A DNA stretch of 43,835 nt from Parachitinimonas caeni (GTDB lineage Bacteria; Pseudomonadota; Gammaproteobacteria; Burkholderiales; Chitinimonadaceae). The stretch covers positions 64,001 through 107,835 of the forward strand of contig NZ_JARRAF010000017.1 of assembly GCF_030129945.1 (NCBI RefSeq), read 5' to 3'. Positions within the stretch are counted from its first letter, which is position 1, and each line of letters starts with the position of its first letter. Shown here piece by piece: positions 16,155 to 25,748 of this stretch. The notes beneath the pieces were generated by a model, which made no database searches, was not told where the DNA came from, and saw nothing but the letters and a program-made list of their open reading frames with translations. Both the position numbers and the translations under genes were made by a program.

Positions 16155-18551
16155 TCAAAAGCAGTACCCCTTCGCCGAAAAAATCAGCTGGTCGGACGTC
16201 TGCAGGCCCAGGTATGGGTGGTAACGCTGCGCATTCATCAGCCGGTAGCTGCCAGGCATCACCGGTTCCAGTTCTCCTGATGTGTGTAGGTGTTTCGCAT
16301 CTGAAACGGAAATCGTCACCACATAGCGCTGTAAATCTCTTAGCAGCAAGCGGTCGGGTTTACCGCGATCAAGCTGCTCCAGCTTTTTGAGAACGGCAGG
16401 GTCGTCTGCCGGATAGGGCACGTAGACCAGAGCGTCCTCCCGCTCTTCGATCAGATGAAAATTGTTGGCAGCCGTCCTGAATGAGACGGCAAGGGGGTCA
16501 TGGTCATCGAGAACGCCTTTCGTCAGGGCCTGCACGATGCCCGGCCGGTCGTGTCCTTCGGCATCGGTATAGAACCTGGCGAAGTACTTAGCCATCAGCG
16601 CCCGGTCGGCCAGCAGGTCTTGCGGGTTCGGGTAGTCATGCAACAGCTTGCGGGTGGTTGCGGCGGCATTCTGCATCTGACTGGTGTTGGGTTCGCCGTT
16701 GGGGGAGACGAACAGCCGCAGGCGGCCCAGCCCGGCCAGCTCGCCTTCACGGTTGCAACGGCCTGCCGCTTGGGCGATCGAATCCAATCCCAGTAATGCG
16801 CGCCAGACCACAGGAAAACTGATGTCCACCCCGGCTTCAACCAAGCTGGTGCTGACGACACGCAGCGGCTCTTGGTCGGTGCCTGCACGCTTAGCGGCCA
16901 GCCGCTGCCGTATCTGTTGCAGCAGCGTGGCGCGGTGGGCGCCGCAGAGTTGGGTGGTCAGATAGAGGGTGCCTTCGGGCAGCTTGTTCCAGAGTTCGAG
17001 CGCATCATTCTTGGTGTTGACGATAACCAGTACGCAGTCTTCCTGGCTGATTTCGTTGACCAGGGCCTCCCAGCTGCTGCGGGTGTTGAGATCGGGTGGT
17101 AACTCGACTTGCACCCGCCTTAGCTGGTTGAACAGGTGGTCGGGGTCGGCAATGATGTCGCGCACTTCTCTTGGGGCGAAACCTCGCAGATTGCGGCGGG
17201 TATCGAGTAGTTGCCGGCTGGTCAGCACTGGTTGGGTGGCGGTGCAGAACACGACGCTTACGCCGTAGTAGGCAATCAGCAGCCGTAGCACATCCAGAAT
17301 GGGTTGCAGCAGACCCACCGGCAACTGCTGTGCCTCGTCCAGAATTATTACGCTATGGGCCAGGTTGTGCAGCTTGCGGCAGCTGGAGGTCCGGGCGGCA
17401 AACAGGCTTTCGAACAGCTGCACATTGGTGGTGACGATCAGCGGTGCATCCCAGTTTTCACAGGCCAGCCGGCTGGCGAGGCTGTTGCCATCCTGTTGCG
17501 ACTGGCTGTGGTGTTCGATGACCGGATTGGGCTGTACCTCTTTGAATACTTCCCGGAAAACATCGGCTGTCTGCTCAATGATGCTGGTGTACGGAATGGC
17601 GTAGATTACCCGCCGTTTGGTGTGAAGCACGGCATGCTCCAAGGCGAAGGCCAGGCTGGAGAGTGTCTTGCCACCACCTGTCGGAACGGTCAGCGAGAAG
17701 GCACCCGGTGCTTGCTGCGCCGCAGACCGGCATTCCGCCAAAATGCCGGCGCGCAGGCGATTGAGTGTCGAGTCGGGCTGCACGAGCGCTGCCGTTTTGT
17801 GGTCCATATAGAGGTTGAAGGCAGGTAATAGCTGGTCTACTTCAGGAAACCGGCTGCGCTGAGCGAAGTCCTGCGGGTTCATAAAGCGCTCGGTGTCGAG
17901 AAAGTCGGCATCGACCAGTGCAGAGAACAGCATGCGTACCCAAAGCGCGAAAGCGCCCTTGGGCTGTGTCGTGTCGGTTTGTTCTAACTGGGTCAGCCCG
18001 AGTATCGGGTTCAGGGCCTGCATGGGGTCAAAGCCATCATCGGTCAACACTTCGGCCGGTGGTAAGGCTGCTAGCGCCTGCTGATATTCGAGCTCGCCGT
18101 TTTTGTCATTCAGGCGGTTGCCAAGGCAGGGTTGAGTCGCGTTGTGCCAGTCGTAGAGACCTGCGTGATGGCTGGCAATGAGGTAAGCGAGCACTCGTGC
18201 AGCAATTCGGCCATTCTCGCCAGACCGCTTTTCAAACTGCCGGATCGCATACAGGGCACCTGCCGTTGAGTGGCTGATGGAGTGCAGTCCCCCCTCAACT
18301 TCAATGTGGGCATCAGGGTCGTAGCCGCTGCGCAATTTGAGCTTGGCCTGAAACGGCGGCCGATACTTGCCCAAGTCATGCCAGCGACCAGCCAGACGGG
18401 CCCAATCTGCGCCACCGAACGGCGCCGCATTGTCGGCAGCGAGCTTCGCGACTTCATGCAGATGTTGGTCGAGTGGGTGCAGGGCCCAGCCTGTTTCGGT
18501 CTCGGGGGCTGGGCGGACGTGGGCCAGTGGCATGTCTGTGGGGGATGACAA
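16155..18551 (-). CDS. cas3: CRISPR nuclease-helicase Cas3 (type I-C)
   Basis: A 798-residue fusion of an HD nuclease and a superfamily 2 helicase. It is recruited by target-bound Cascade to nick and unwind DNA. The HD signature is WHDLGK at residues 57-62, with further histidines at about 90, 94 and 128-129. Helicase motifs are PTGGGKT at 290-296 (Walker A), DEAQ at 405-408 (the DEAQ form found in type I-C), TAT at 437-439, and QAAGRCNREG near 610 (motif VI). The start is a TTG at 18551, chosen because AGGAGG lies 7 bases upstream. The next ATG (18533) has no such site. All motifs are intact, so the system should be interference-competent. It is terminated separately at 16095-16122. Confidence 0.96.
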   Translation of the reverse strand: MSSPTDMPLAHVRPAPETETGWALHPLDQHLHEVAKLAADNAAPFGGADWARLAGRWHDLGKYRPPFQAKLKLRSGYDPDAHIEVEGGLHSISHSTAGALYAIRQFEKRSGENGRIAARVLAYLIASHHAGLYDWHNATQPCLGNRLNDKNGELEYQQALAALPPAEVLTDDGFDPMQALNPILGLTQLEQTDTTQPKGAFALWVRMLFSALVDADFLDTERFMNPQDFAQRSRFPEVDQLLPAFNLYMDHKTAALVQPDSTLNRLRAGILAECRSAAQQAPGAFSLTVPTGGGKTLSSLAFALEHAVLHTKRRVIYAIPYTSIIEQTADVFREVFKEVQPNPVIEHHSQSQQDGNSLASRLACENWDAPLIVTTNVQLFESLFAARTSSCRKLHNLAHSVIILDEAQQLPVGLLQPILDVLRLLIAYYGVSVVFCTATQPVLTSRQLLDTRRNLRGFAPREVRDIIADPDHLFNQLRRVQVELPPDLNTRSSWEALVNEISQEDCVLVIVNTKNDALELWNKLPEGTLYLTTQLCGAHRATLLQQIRQRLAAKRAGTDQEPLRVVSTSLVEAGVDISFPVVWRALLGLDSIAQAAGRCNREGELAGLGRLRLFVSPNGEPNTSQMQNAAATTRKLLHDYPNPQDLLADRALMAKYFARFYTDAEGHDRPGIVQALTKGVLDDHDPLAVSFRTAANNFHLIEEREDALVYVPYPADDPAVLKKLEQLDRGKPDRLLLRDLQRYVVTISVSDAKHLHTSGELEPVMPGSYRLMNAQRYHPYLGLQTSDQLIFSAKGYCF

Positions 18552-18666
18552 GATTTCCTCCTTATTGGGGGCTGCAAAGCGGCCTGTATGTGATCTTGCT
18601 ACAAGGTATGCATGGACTCTGGTGTTGGGGGCTGTATATTTGACCCGGACAACAGATGTTTTAACG

Positions 18667-18980
18667 GTAGGTGCGGCTTTAGCCGCGAAAACTGCGTGAT
18701 TCGCAGCTAGGCTCTGTTGACGTTTTGTTTCCGGTCGCGCCGGGCCGAGTTTTGGGGCAGGGCGAGTGAGGTTTAGCGAGCTAAATTAAATGAACCCTAA
18801 CGACGCCCTGCCCCAAAAATCGACCCGGCCCGGAGGGTTTTGCCGGGTTTGGGCCTGCTGCCGCGTTAAAAATCGCGTGGCTTATCACTAAGCGGCGCGC
18901 TTTTTGCCTTGCATCAGGCCCAAATCCGACGAAACGCGATCCGGAAATAAAACGTCAACAGAGCCTAAAGCTGCACCTAC
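18667..18980. repeat. REP-like palindromic doublet split by a MITE
   Basis: The left part GTAGGTGCGGCTTTAGCCGC starts at 18667 and continues to TTCGCAGCTA at 18709. The right part TAAAGCTGCACCTAC is at 18966-18980. Removing the MITE and one TA restores a continuous sequence in which GTAGGTGC...AGCCGCGAA is mirrored by TTCGCAGCTAAAGCTGCACCTAC. This looks like a REP doublet (BIME). Such elements are intergenic structural repeats, here between cas3 and the acyl-CoA dehydrogenase gene. Confidence 0.7.
18710..18965. mobile_element. MITE-like element, 256 bp, inside a REP doublet
   Basis: The termini are GGCTCTGTTGACGTTTTG and its inverse CAAAACGTCAACAGAGCC (shown by the end AAAACGTCAACAGAGCC), flanked by TA. 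The interior carries a GGGGCAGGGCG / CGCCCTGCCCC inverted pair. It has no open frame with protein character. The restored REP sequence across the insertion shows that TA was duplicated, as for IS630/Tc1-type and some IS5-type (IS427 group) elements. Confidence 0.85.
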
Positions 18981-19207
18981 AAAATTCAAACTTCAAAAGC
19001 CCGGATCAATAGTTTCTGATTCGGCAAGCCCTTGGTGGATGCATATTTAAAGCTCAGACCAGCTTTTGCGTCTAAAACAAAACGTGTTGCCGGCGGTTTG
19101 GCGTATTGGGGCGATGAATAGATTTAGAAACCAAGCGCTTGCTTGACTTGGGGGTGTGGTCAATGCAGGCTCGGCGACTTCAATAAGAATGTCGAGGAGA
19201 CTCTTTC

Positions 19208-20833
19208 ATGGTCTGGCAGACCCACAAGGTAATCAATCAGTCTGGCCCGCTTGCGGACTACAACCTGTTCAGTACCGATGTTGCCCTGAATGAGGCCGTG
19301 CGGCGGGAGGGGGCTGGGTGGGCGGTCGAGTCGCTGCTGGCGATGGGGGCCGAGTTGGGGAGTGCAGATAGCTTCGAGCATGGCCGCCTGGCTAACCAAT
19401 ATCCGCCCGTGCTGCGCAGTTTTGATATGAAGGGCAACCGGCGCGATCAGGTGGAGTTTCATCCTTCCTGGCATGCGCTGATGCGTGGCATCGTCAGCCG
19501 GGGGTTTCATACGGGGCCGTGGGCTGATCCGCGCCCCGGTGCGCATGTGGCGCGGGCGGCAGGCTATCTGCTGCAAGCTCAGGTGGAGGCCGGTTCTCTC
19601 TGTCCGACCACGATGACTTATGGTGCGATCCCCGCTTTGCGACGCCAGCAGGAGCTTGCGTCCCACTGGCTGCCGACTTTGTTCTCGCGTGAGTACGATG
19701 AGCGCGATCTGCCTTTCGCGCAGAAGCGGGGCGGCTTGATCGGTATGGGCATGACCGAGAAGCAGGGCGGTTCCGACGTCCGGGCCAATACCACGACGGC
19801 ACAGACCGATGGCCATGGCGGCTATGTGCTGACTGGGCACAAGTGGTTCTTCTCTGCTCCGCAAATCGACGCCCATCTGGTGCTGGCGCAGGCGCCGGAT
19901 GGTTTGTCCTGCTTTCTGGTCCCTCGCTGGCGGCCTGATGGCAGCAAGAATCCGGTTGAGATCCAGCGTCTGAAAGACAAGCTGGGCAATTGCTCGAATG
20001 CGTCGAGCGAAGTCGAGTTCCGTGGTGCCTGGGGGCAATTGCTGGGCGAGGAAGGCCGTGGCGTGCCGGTGATTCTGGAGATGGGCACTTATACCCGGCT
20101 CGATTGCGTGTTGGGGACCACCGGCATGATGCGCCAGGCGCTGAGTCAGGCGATTCATCATTGCCGCCATCGCAGCGCATTTGGCGCCAAGCTGGCTGAT
20201 CAGCCGCTGATGCGGAATGTGCTGGCCGATCTGGCGCTGGAGGTTGAAGCCGCAGTGGCCTTGAGCCTGCGCATGGCGCGTGCTTTCGATGTGCAGGATG
20301 ACGAGAGTGAAACGTTGCTGCGTCGCCTGCTGACCCCGGCCGCCAAATACTGGATCTGTAAACGCGGGCCGGAACTGGCGGCCGAAGCGATGGAGGTGAT
20401 GGGGGGGAATGGTTATGTCGAAGAAGGCATACATGCCCGCATCTACCGTGAGATGCCGGTGAATTCGATCTGGGAAGGTTCGGGCAATGTGATGTGCCTG
20501 GATGTCTTGCGTGCCATTGCCAAAAGTCCCCGCACGGTGGAGGTGCTGCAAGGGGAATTGGCCCTGGCGACGGGCCGCCATGCCACTTACGACCAGTATC
20601 TGACGCAGCTGCAACGGCAATTCAGCCAGCCCGAGCGGGAGACCCAGGCCAGACGGCTGACCCAGTCACTGACTCTGGCGATACAGGCCAGCCTGCTGCT
20701 GCAGCATGCGCCCGAGGCGGTGGCTGATGCGTTCTGCCGTTCTCGCCTGGCAGGGGATTGGGGGGACAGCTTCGGCACGCTGCCGGCGAATACGGATTTT
20801 GCCTTGCTGATCGGCCGCGCCCTGACCGAATAG
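19208..20833 (+). CDS. aidB: AidB-type acyl-CoA dehydrogenase
   Basis: A 541-residue flavoprotein of the AidB branch of acyl-CoA dehydrogenases. AidB is induced in the adaptive response to alkylating agents in E. coli and binds DNA; its catalytic role is uncertain. AidB-like features are the opening MVWQTHKVINQSGPLADYNLF, the flavin-site stretch MGMTEKQGGSDVRANTT, and EAMEVMGGNGYVEEG. The segment IYREMPVNSIWEGSGNVMCLDVLRA is typical of the family. The length is close to that of E. coli AidB. GAGGAG lies 9 bases before the ATG. No ada or alkA neighbour is visible. It is preceded by a 242-bp gap after the MITE and followed by 409 bp without a gene, so it is probably monocistronic. Confidence 0.9.
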   Translation: MVWQTHKVINQSGPLADYNLFSTDVALNEAVRREGAGWAVESLLAMGAELGSADSFEHGRLANQYPPVLRSFDMKGNRRDQVEFHPSWHALMRGIVSRGFHTGPWADPRPGAHVARAAGYLLQAQVEAGSLCPTTMTYGAIPALRRQQELASHWLPTLFSREYDERDLPFAQKRGGLIGMGMTEKQGGSDVRANTTTAQTDGHGGYVLTGHKWFFSAPQIDAHLVLAQAPDGLSCFLVPRWRPDGSKNPVEIQRLKDKLGNCSNASSEVEFRGAWGQLLGEEGRGVPVILEMGTYTRLDCVLGTTGMMRQALSQAIHHCRHRSAFGAKLADQPLMRNVLADLALEVEAAVALSLRMARAFDVQDDESETLLRRLLTPAAKYWICKRGPELAAEAMEVMGGNGYVEEGIHARIYREMPVNSIWEGSGNVMCLDVLRAIAKSPRTVEVLQGELALATGRHATYDQYLTQLQRQFSQPERETQARRLTQSLTLAIQASLLLQHAPEAVADAFCRSRLAGDWGDSFGTLPANTDFALLIGRALTE

Positions 20834-21242
20834 CCTCACGACTCGCGAAGTGGTCCGCAAGGACGAGACTGGGCAAATGGCATGCCCTTTTCCGGCCAAC
20901 AATTCACATCCACTGGCATGCATCCGGCGCTGACATTGCGTGGGATTGAACTATCCTGAATGGGGAGCGACTTCGCTTGTCGCTTTCCGTTTCGCTGGCC
21001 TAGCGCGCTTGAGTCAGAGTCTGGCAGCGCATGTAAAACGCCGAACTCGGCGTTTCAGGCCGATGCAGGATGCAGGCACGGCGCTTGCGCAAACGAATTG
21101 TTGATATCTACAGAATCTGTTCAGCATCTGTATCGCGCAACCGAGAACGGCTTGAATTGGCCGGTGGCGGGGGCCACCGCGCCTGGCAAGCCGCTCTGGT
21201 GAGCGAACAGATTCCCGGACTGACCGACTACCCGGATCTGCC
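20834..21242. other. Intergenic stretch with hairpins
   Basis: No convincing gene: a short open frame at 20960-21202 lacks a ribosome site and protein character. It holds a small hairpin AGCGAC/GTCGCT at 20966-20984 and a stronger hairpin at 21036-21055 (listed separately). It must also carry the promoter of the exported protein starting at 21243. Confidence 0.5.
21036..21055 (+). terminator. Hairpin, likely terminator of the acyl-CoA dehydrogenase transcript
   Basis: A 9-bp perfect stem AAACGCCGA / TCGGCGTTT with a 2-nt loop, about 200 bp past the aidB-like stop codon. The T run after it is short (GTTTC), so strength is moderate. Confidence 0.5.
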
Positions 21243-23822
21243 ATGCCCAAGTTCGCTTCTTTCCGATTATTGTCTGCTTTGTGGATGCTGCTGGCAGGTG
21301 GCCTACTTGCTGCACCCGCATCGGCTGCACCGGCAGTCATTACCGGGGTAACCGGCACTGCCACCCCGACCACTGCCAAAGTGGGAGATGTTGTCACCAT
21401 TACCGTCACCTTCAGCCCGGCGGTAACCATTACGCTCGGCGGCGGAACGGTAACGCTGGACCTGAACGCCGGGGCATCTACCGTCGCCAACTGTGCAGCG
21501 GTAAGCAATGCGACCGCAGTGACCTGCACCTATACCGTGGCAGCCGGCGACACCACCGCTGGCGCCAAACTCGACTACGACGCCACGACCTCTCTGGTGG
21601 CGACAGGCGGTGCAACCGTCTTGACCCCTTCTGATAGCAATTCAGCGGCGAATCTCACCTTACCCGCACCGGGCACCGCGGCATCGCTTTTCAATAGCAG
21701 TCTAAAGGTCGATGGTGTGGTGCCAACGGTTTCTTCACTGACGTTTGTAGATAGCACCAAGCTCCGCGTGACTTTCAGCGAACCGATGGACCCGACCACG
21801 GCCGCCACTGCCAGCAATTACACCTTGTCCAGCACGGGGCTGGCGACGGCGCTGACTGGCGCACCCAGTGCAGCAGCCTTGAGTAGCGATGGCCTGTCGG
21901 CCACCCTGACCATTCCGGCGCAGACCGCGATTGCCAATGGCAATACGATTACCGTGACCATTGGTACTGGCGTGAAGGATGTCGCGCTCAACCCGCTGGC
22001 AGCGGCCGTACCGGCGTCGATCACAGCCGATGTCACGCCAGCAGCGTTTACCTTCAATGCGCTGACGAACGTCATCGCCAAGAAAACCTATGAGTCGGAG
22101 CCGGTGACGGTCTCCGGCATCAATGTGCCGGCGCCGGTTGCCATCGTGGCTGGGTCTGATACCAGCCTGATGTGCGCGATTGCTCCGGCGGCGACCGGGA
22201 CATTCGGCGCCTTTGCCAGCTGCACCGCGACGCCGCCGCTGACCCTCAATAGTGGTGACAAGATCAAACTGCAGCTGATGAGTTCAGCCTCGGCCAATAC
22301 CACCTTGACAGGCGGTGTCAGCATTGGTGGCCTGGCGGCCACGGCAGATTTTCGTGTCTCGACCGCTTCTGCCGTCGGGATACCCGCCGGCGTAACCGTG
22401 ACGGCGCTCACGGCGGTGACCAATGCCTTTACCACGCCTGATCCGGCCATTTACATCAGTGCCAATGGCGTAGCGGTCATCCCGAAGACCATCACAGCCC
22501 AGCAGACCATCGCACCGACCATCGCGGGAGGTACGGCGATCCTGCTGCAGAACACGGGCACCTACCAGCTCAGCCTTCTGGGGCAGATCCAGACGATCAA
22601 GCCGGTGGAAGGGGATGTGATCGTGATGTCCCGCTCATACAGCATTGACGGTGTTGCCGGGATTCCCGTGCTCGAATTACTGGCGGGGCGAGCCACCATC
22701 AGCTACACCGGTTCGGCCAGCCCAAGCTTGGGCGGCCTGTTTTTGGGAAGCGGCACCACCACCAAGCAGATCCTGATCGGCACACAAGGTACAGCGCCGG
22801 TTGCGTTTGAATACCAGCGCACCGACATCGGCGAAGGAGTCGTTGCCCTGACCGGCGGCAAACTGACCCTGCGGCTGGCGTCTGGGGCCTCGACAGTTGC
22901 TGTCGCCGACAAGGCCACCGTGGTTTACGCCAACGAGGTCGTCTCGCTGGATGAAGCCGGCAAGATCAAGGATATGCGCGTTGGCTCGCTGGCAGGGACG
23001 GGCGCTGGGGTGGGGGACCCGCTGACCTTGCAGCTACCGGTTGGCATTACCAGTAAAGCCAAGATTCCCAATCTGAACCCGCCGCTGGAACGGGTTGATC
23101 CGAGTCGTTCGCTGATGTCGGCATTGTTTGATTTTGTCGGGTCGCGCACCACGCTCACCTCCACATCGCAAGGCGTTACCGGCCAGATACCCTTGCAGCT
23201 CGATCAGCTGCCACTGTTTATTACTCCGTATGGCGACGTAAAAATCGACACCCAGCGGCCCGATGGCATCACGCTTGGCGATGATGGCCACTACGAGGTC
23301 TGCGCCAAAGGGGTTTGCGTCAAGCTGACAACCACCGTCGCCGGCATGAGCTTCTTTGCGTCGGCCGTGCAGACGGCTTACGGTGGCAGCGTGGTCATTA
23401 CCCAAGACGGCACTTTTGAAATCAACAAAGGCGGCCGTACCTTGCTGGTCAGGCCTTCGATGACGGCCCCGGTTTCAGCCTCCAGTACCATCGGCCTCAC
23501 CCAGAACGAGAAGAACCAGCTGGTATTCCAGACTCTGGGTTTCGATCAGGTGCTCTACCCGCACTTTTATGACCTGAAGCAGCTGACCGTCACCTTTGCA
23601 TCGTTCGACGACAAAATGACCTTGCGCGATAACCTGGATGGCACCATTACCGCCAATGTCAAAGGCACAGCTTACACACTGACCCCCGAGTACGAGGTGC
23701 TGAGCCCCATTGGCGGTATTCCCCCGGAACATCGCAATGATCCGTGGTGGACCGATGCCAATACCGGGCTGCTGTACTTCAAATACCCAACCGGCGGCGC
23801 GCAGGGCTTCTCGGTGCGCTGA
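21243..23822 (+). CDS. Large exported protein with Ig-like domains
   Basis: An 859-residue protein with a clear signal peptide (MPKFASFRLLSALWMLLAGG... cut near APASA|AP, about residue 28). Two Ig-like regions follow. The first (about 30-140) is rich in TVTF/TITV strands. The second (about 150-260) contains LRVTFSEPMDPTTAATASNYTL, matching the SbsA/Big-type Ig fold. The middle has VYANEVVSLDEAGKIKDMRVGSL, reminiscent of FecR-like domains. The C-terminal part holds repeated GHYEVCAKG / GTFEINKGG / GTITANVKG beta units. A LPXTG motif or autotransporter barrel was not seen. It is probably a periplasmic or surface protein of unknown role. There is no good Shine-Dalgarno before the ATG, so the start is chosen from the signal peptide. 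It ends at a strong terminator. Confidence 0.7.
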   Translation: MPKFASFRLLSALWMLLAGGLLAAPASAAPAVITGVTGTATPTTAKVGDVVTITVTFSPAVTITLGGGTVTLDLNAGASTVANCAAVSNATAVTCTYTVAAGDTTAGAKLDYDATTSLVATGGATVLTPSDSNSAANLTLPAPGTAASLFNSSLKVDGVVPTVSSLTFVDSTKLRVTFSEPMDPTTAATASNYTLSSTGLATALTGAPSAAALSSDGLSATLTIPAQTAIANGNTITVTIGTGVKDVALNPLAAAVPASITADVTPAAFTFNALTNVIAKKTYESEPVTVSGINVPAPVAIVAGSDTSLMCAIAPAATGTFGAFASCTATPPLTLNSGDKIKLQLMSSASANTTLTGGVSIGGLAATADFRVSTASAVGIPAGVTVTALTAVTNAFTTPDPAIYISANGVAVIPKTITAQQTIAPTIAGGTAILLQNTGTYQLSLLGQIQTIKPVEGDVIVMSRSYSIDGVAGIPVLELLAGRATISYTGSASPSLGGLFLGSGTTTKQILIGTQGTAPVAFEYQRTDIGEGVVALTGGKLTLRLASGASTVAVADKATVVYANEVVSLDEAGKIKDMRVGSLAGTGAGVGDPLTLQLPVGITSKAKIPNLNPPLERVDPSRSLMSALFDFVGSRTTLTSTSQGVTGQIPLQLDQLPLFITPYGDVKIDTQRPDGITLGDDGHYEVCAKGVCVKLTTTVAGMSFFASAVQTAYGGSVVITQDGTFEINKGGRTLLVRPSMTAPVSASSTIGLTQNEKNQLVFQTLGFDQVLYPHFYDLKQLTVTFASFDDKMTLRDNLDGTITANVKGTAYTLTPEYEVLSPIGGIPPEHRNDPWWTDANTGLLYFKYPTGGAQGFSVR

Positions 23823-23848
23823 TTCCCCTCATGGGCACTCGCAAACAA

Positions 23849-23874
23849 AAACGCCCGTCAGATGACGGGCGTTT
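23849..23874. terminator. Bidirectional terminator between convergent genes
   Basis: A 12-bp perfect stem AAACGCCCGTCA / TGACGGGCGTTT with a 2-nt loop lies between the plus-strand exported protein (stop 23822) and the minus-strand gene ending at 23893. A/T ends on both sides fit termination in both directions. Confidence 0.85.
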
Positions 23875-23892
23875 GGCTTACTGCGTTGTGGA

Positions 23893-24342
23893 TTAGAAAT
23901 CCAGGCGGTTGGTGATATAGCCGCTGTAGTGCCATTTTTCACCCATGCACTGCTCGTCGCCGATATATACCTTGAAATAATTGCCGGCTGGCGCGTGAAT
24001 GCCATATGCCTTGCCCATACAACCGTTACAGACCAGCACGCCATTGCGATAGATATCCCAGATGCCCGAGATGATATCGGTAGCGCTGCTGCTGATGCTG
24101 ACCAGATTGAACTCGTATGAAAGGTTAGGGTTGGCCTGTGCGGTAATGTGCATATGGCCGTAGCGTGTCTTGCTGTTCCAGGTAGAAGCCATCGAACCCT
24201 TGATTGGTGCGAAGCTGCCCTGTGTCGGGTCAACCAACGCCAATGGCTTTTCCGACCAGACACTATGCGTAGCGGCCTGTGCGCCAGCAGACAACGCCAA
24301 ACCCATTGCGATGGCCATGCTGAATTTGGTAATGGCTTTCAT
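23893..24342 (-). CDS. Small exported protein of unknown function
   Basis: A 149-residue product with a textbook signal peptide (MKAITKFSMAIAMGLALSAGAQA, cut before ATHS). The mature part is about 126 residues. It has three cysteines, two of them in VLVCNGCMGKAYG and one in IGDEQCMGEKWHYSGY. The beta-rich composition with many aromatic residues suggests a small secreted domain, possibly a binding protein. GGAAG lies 8 bases before the ATG. I do not recognise the family. It converges on the 21243 gene through a shared terminator. Confidence 0.7.
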   Translation of the reverse strand: MKAITKFSMAIAMGLALSAGAQAATHSVWSEKPLALVDPTQGSFAPIKGSMASTWNSKTRYGHMHITAQANPNLSYEFNLVSISSSATDIISGIWDIYRNGVLVCNGCMGKAYGIHAPAGNYFKVYIGDEQCMGEKWHYSGYITNRLDF

Positions 24343-24769
24343 TTATTGCTTCCTTTCTTTTGTAATAAACGTTCTAAAAAAAAGAATCTATAGCGGCTTG
24401 CACAATATATCGTCTGCCTAACGGTTATCAAGTGGCAGACCGGCAGATGGATTGTTGGAATATCCGCGTAGATGGCTATATTTTCTGAAAATAACGGAAG
24501 TTGCCGTGTGCTTGCTGTAAGAAGCGGAAACAAAATAAATCGCAAAGATGATTACCCTGTAAACCTTTACAGGTAAATCTATGTCAGTAAATATTACCAA
24601 TATGGCGCAAAGGAGTTGGGCTGCGGGCTAAGGTTGCGATGCTTGAAAAGCACGATGTCGGCTGGGCGAGGAATAGGTGCTGCTTGCCGTCATGAAAAGC
24701 CCCCTGAGAAGACCAATCAAAAGCAACATACAATGAAATGTTGCGGACTCGTCCTCTCTGGAGAATGCC
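24343..24769. other. Divergent promoter region
   Basis: This stretch of 427 bp lies between two divergently transcribed genes (exported protein on minus, msrA on plus). The part from 24350 to 24610 is AT-rich and should hold the minus-strand promoter. I see no gene, RNA or repeat in it and could not assign boxes with confidence. Confidence 0.45.
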
Positions 24770-25330
24770 ATGAGCCAATCATTCAATTCCGGCAGCGACC
24801 ACGACATAGCCACCCTGGCAGGAGGCTGCTTCTGGTGCTTGGAAGCCGTGTTCCAGCAACTCAAGGGCGTAGACAAAGTCGTGTCAGGCTACATTGCCGG
24901 CCATGTTGCCGACCCAAGCTATCGCGAAGTCTGCAGTGGCGAAACCGGCCATGCTGAAGCCGTTCAGATCCTGTTTCGACCGGCAGAGATCAGCTTTGCT
25001 GACCTGCTCGATGTCTTCTTCGCCATCCACGACCCGACCACCCTCAACCGACAGGGCAACGACGTCGGCACCCAATATCGCTCAGGCATCTACTATCACA
25101 GCACCGAGCAAAAACGCATCGCCGAGCAGATGATTACCCGGCTGGATGCCGAACAACGCTGGACCAGCCGCATCGTCACCGAATTGGTACCGGCCAGCCA
25201 CTTCTACCCGGCAGAGCCCTATCACCAGCACTACTTCGAAAACAACGCCCGCCAACCCTATTGCCAGCTGGTTGTCGAACCCAAAGTCGCCAAAGCCAAA
25301 GCTAAATTCGGTGCGAAGATGCGGCGGTAA
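24770..25330 (+). CDS. msrA: Peptide-methionine (S)-S-oxide reductase
   Basis: A 186-residue MsrA, which reduces methionine-S-sulfoxide in proteins using thioredoxin. The catalytic motif GGCFWC is at residues 18-23 (Cys20 is the sulfenate-forming residue). Other family features are GYIAGHVADPSYREVCSGETGHAEAVQ, FFAIHDPTTLNRQGNDVGTQYRS, and a C-terminal cysteine near residue 164 (RQPYCQLVV) that could act in recycling. GGAGAA precedes the ATG at a suitable distance. The length is normal. It is monocistronic, since low-GC unrelated sequence follows. Confidence 0.96.
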   Translation: MSQSFNSGSDHDIATLAGGCFWCLEAVFQQLKGVDKVVSGYIAGHVADPSYREVCSGETGHAEAVQILFRPAEISFADLLDVFFAIHDPTTLNRQGNDVGTQYRSGIYYHSTEQKRIAEQMITRLDAEQRWTSRIVTELVPASHFYPAEPYHQHYFENNARQPYCQLVVEPKVAKAKAKFGAKMRR

Positions 25331-25471
25331 GTGCAATACCCGAAGGACGGTGCTAACACATCCATTGATATGGGCGCTCGTTTGGGTTTTCGCCGGGCCT
25401 ATACAGAAACCGTCTTAACGGTGATCAACCCAATGGATGGGATTGGATATTCTTGGAAGATATTTTGATCA

Positions 25472-25696
25472 ATGATGGCTGACGTAATTGCTTTCAGAGT
25501 TTTCATATTCTCGCTTTTGATTTATGGGATTTTCTTGATCGTAAATCCAAGTGGAATTTCAAGTTTGCAGCAGAAGATCGGGTCACCGAATTTTTGGGTA
25601 AGGTTGTTTCACAAAAATGCTTACAGAACGAGGTTGCTTGGATTTTTTCTATGCTTTTTCTCGATAATGGCAATTTATATGCACTGTTCAGATTAG
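25472..25696 (+). CDS. Small two-helix membrane protein
   Basis: A 74-residue frame with two predicted membrane helices (about 5-25, IAFRVFIFSLLIYGIFLIV, and about 52-70, LGFFLCFFSIMAIYM). A basic segment KNAYRTR lies between them. It is AT-rich compared with msrA before it and begins the transferred region. The start could be either of two adjacent ATGs at 25472-25477, and a ribosome site is weak. It may be an immunity-type or orphan gene of the Rhs tip region. Function not recognised. Confidence 0.5.
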   Translation: MMADVIAFRVFIFSLLIYGIFLIVNPSGISSLQQKIGSPNFWVRLFHKNAYRTRLLGFFLCFFSIMAIYMHCSD

Positions 25697-25748
25697 GTAT
25701 TGTCGCGGAAGCGGATCTCGGGGGCTTGTTGCGCCAGACATAAGGAAT

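Noticed and set aside
19160-20620. 486-codon minus-strand open frame
   Set aside because: It is antisense to the AidB-type dehydrogenase, whose motifs are clear, and its composition (His/Arg/Gln rich) has no family character.
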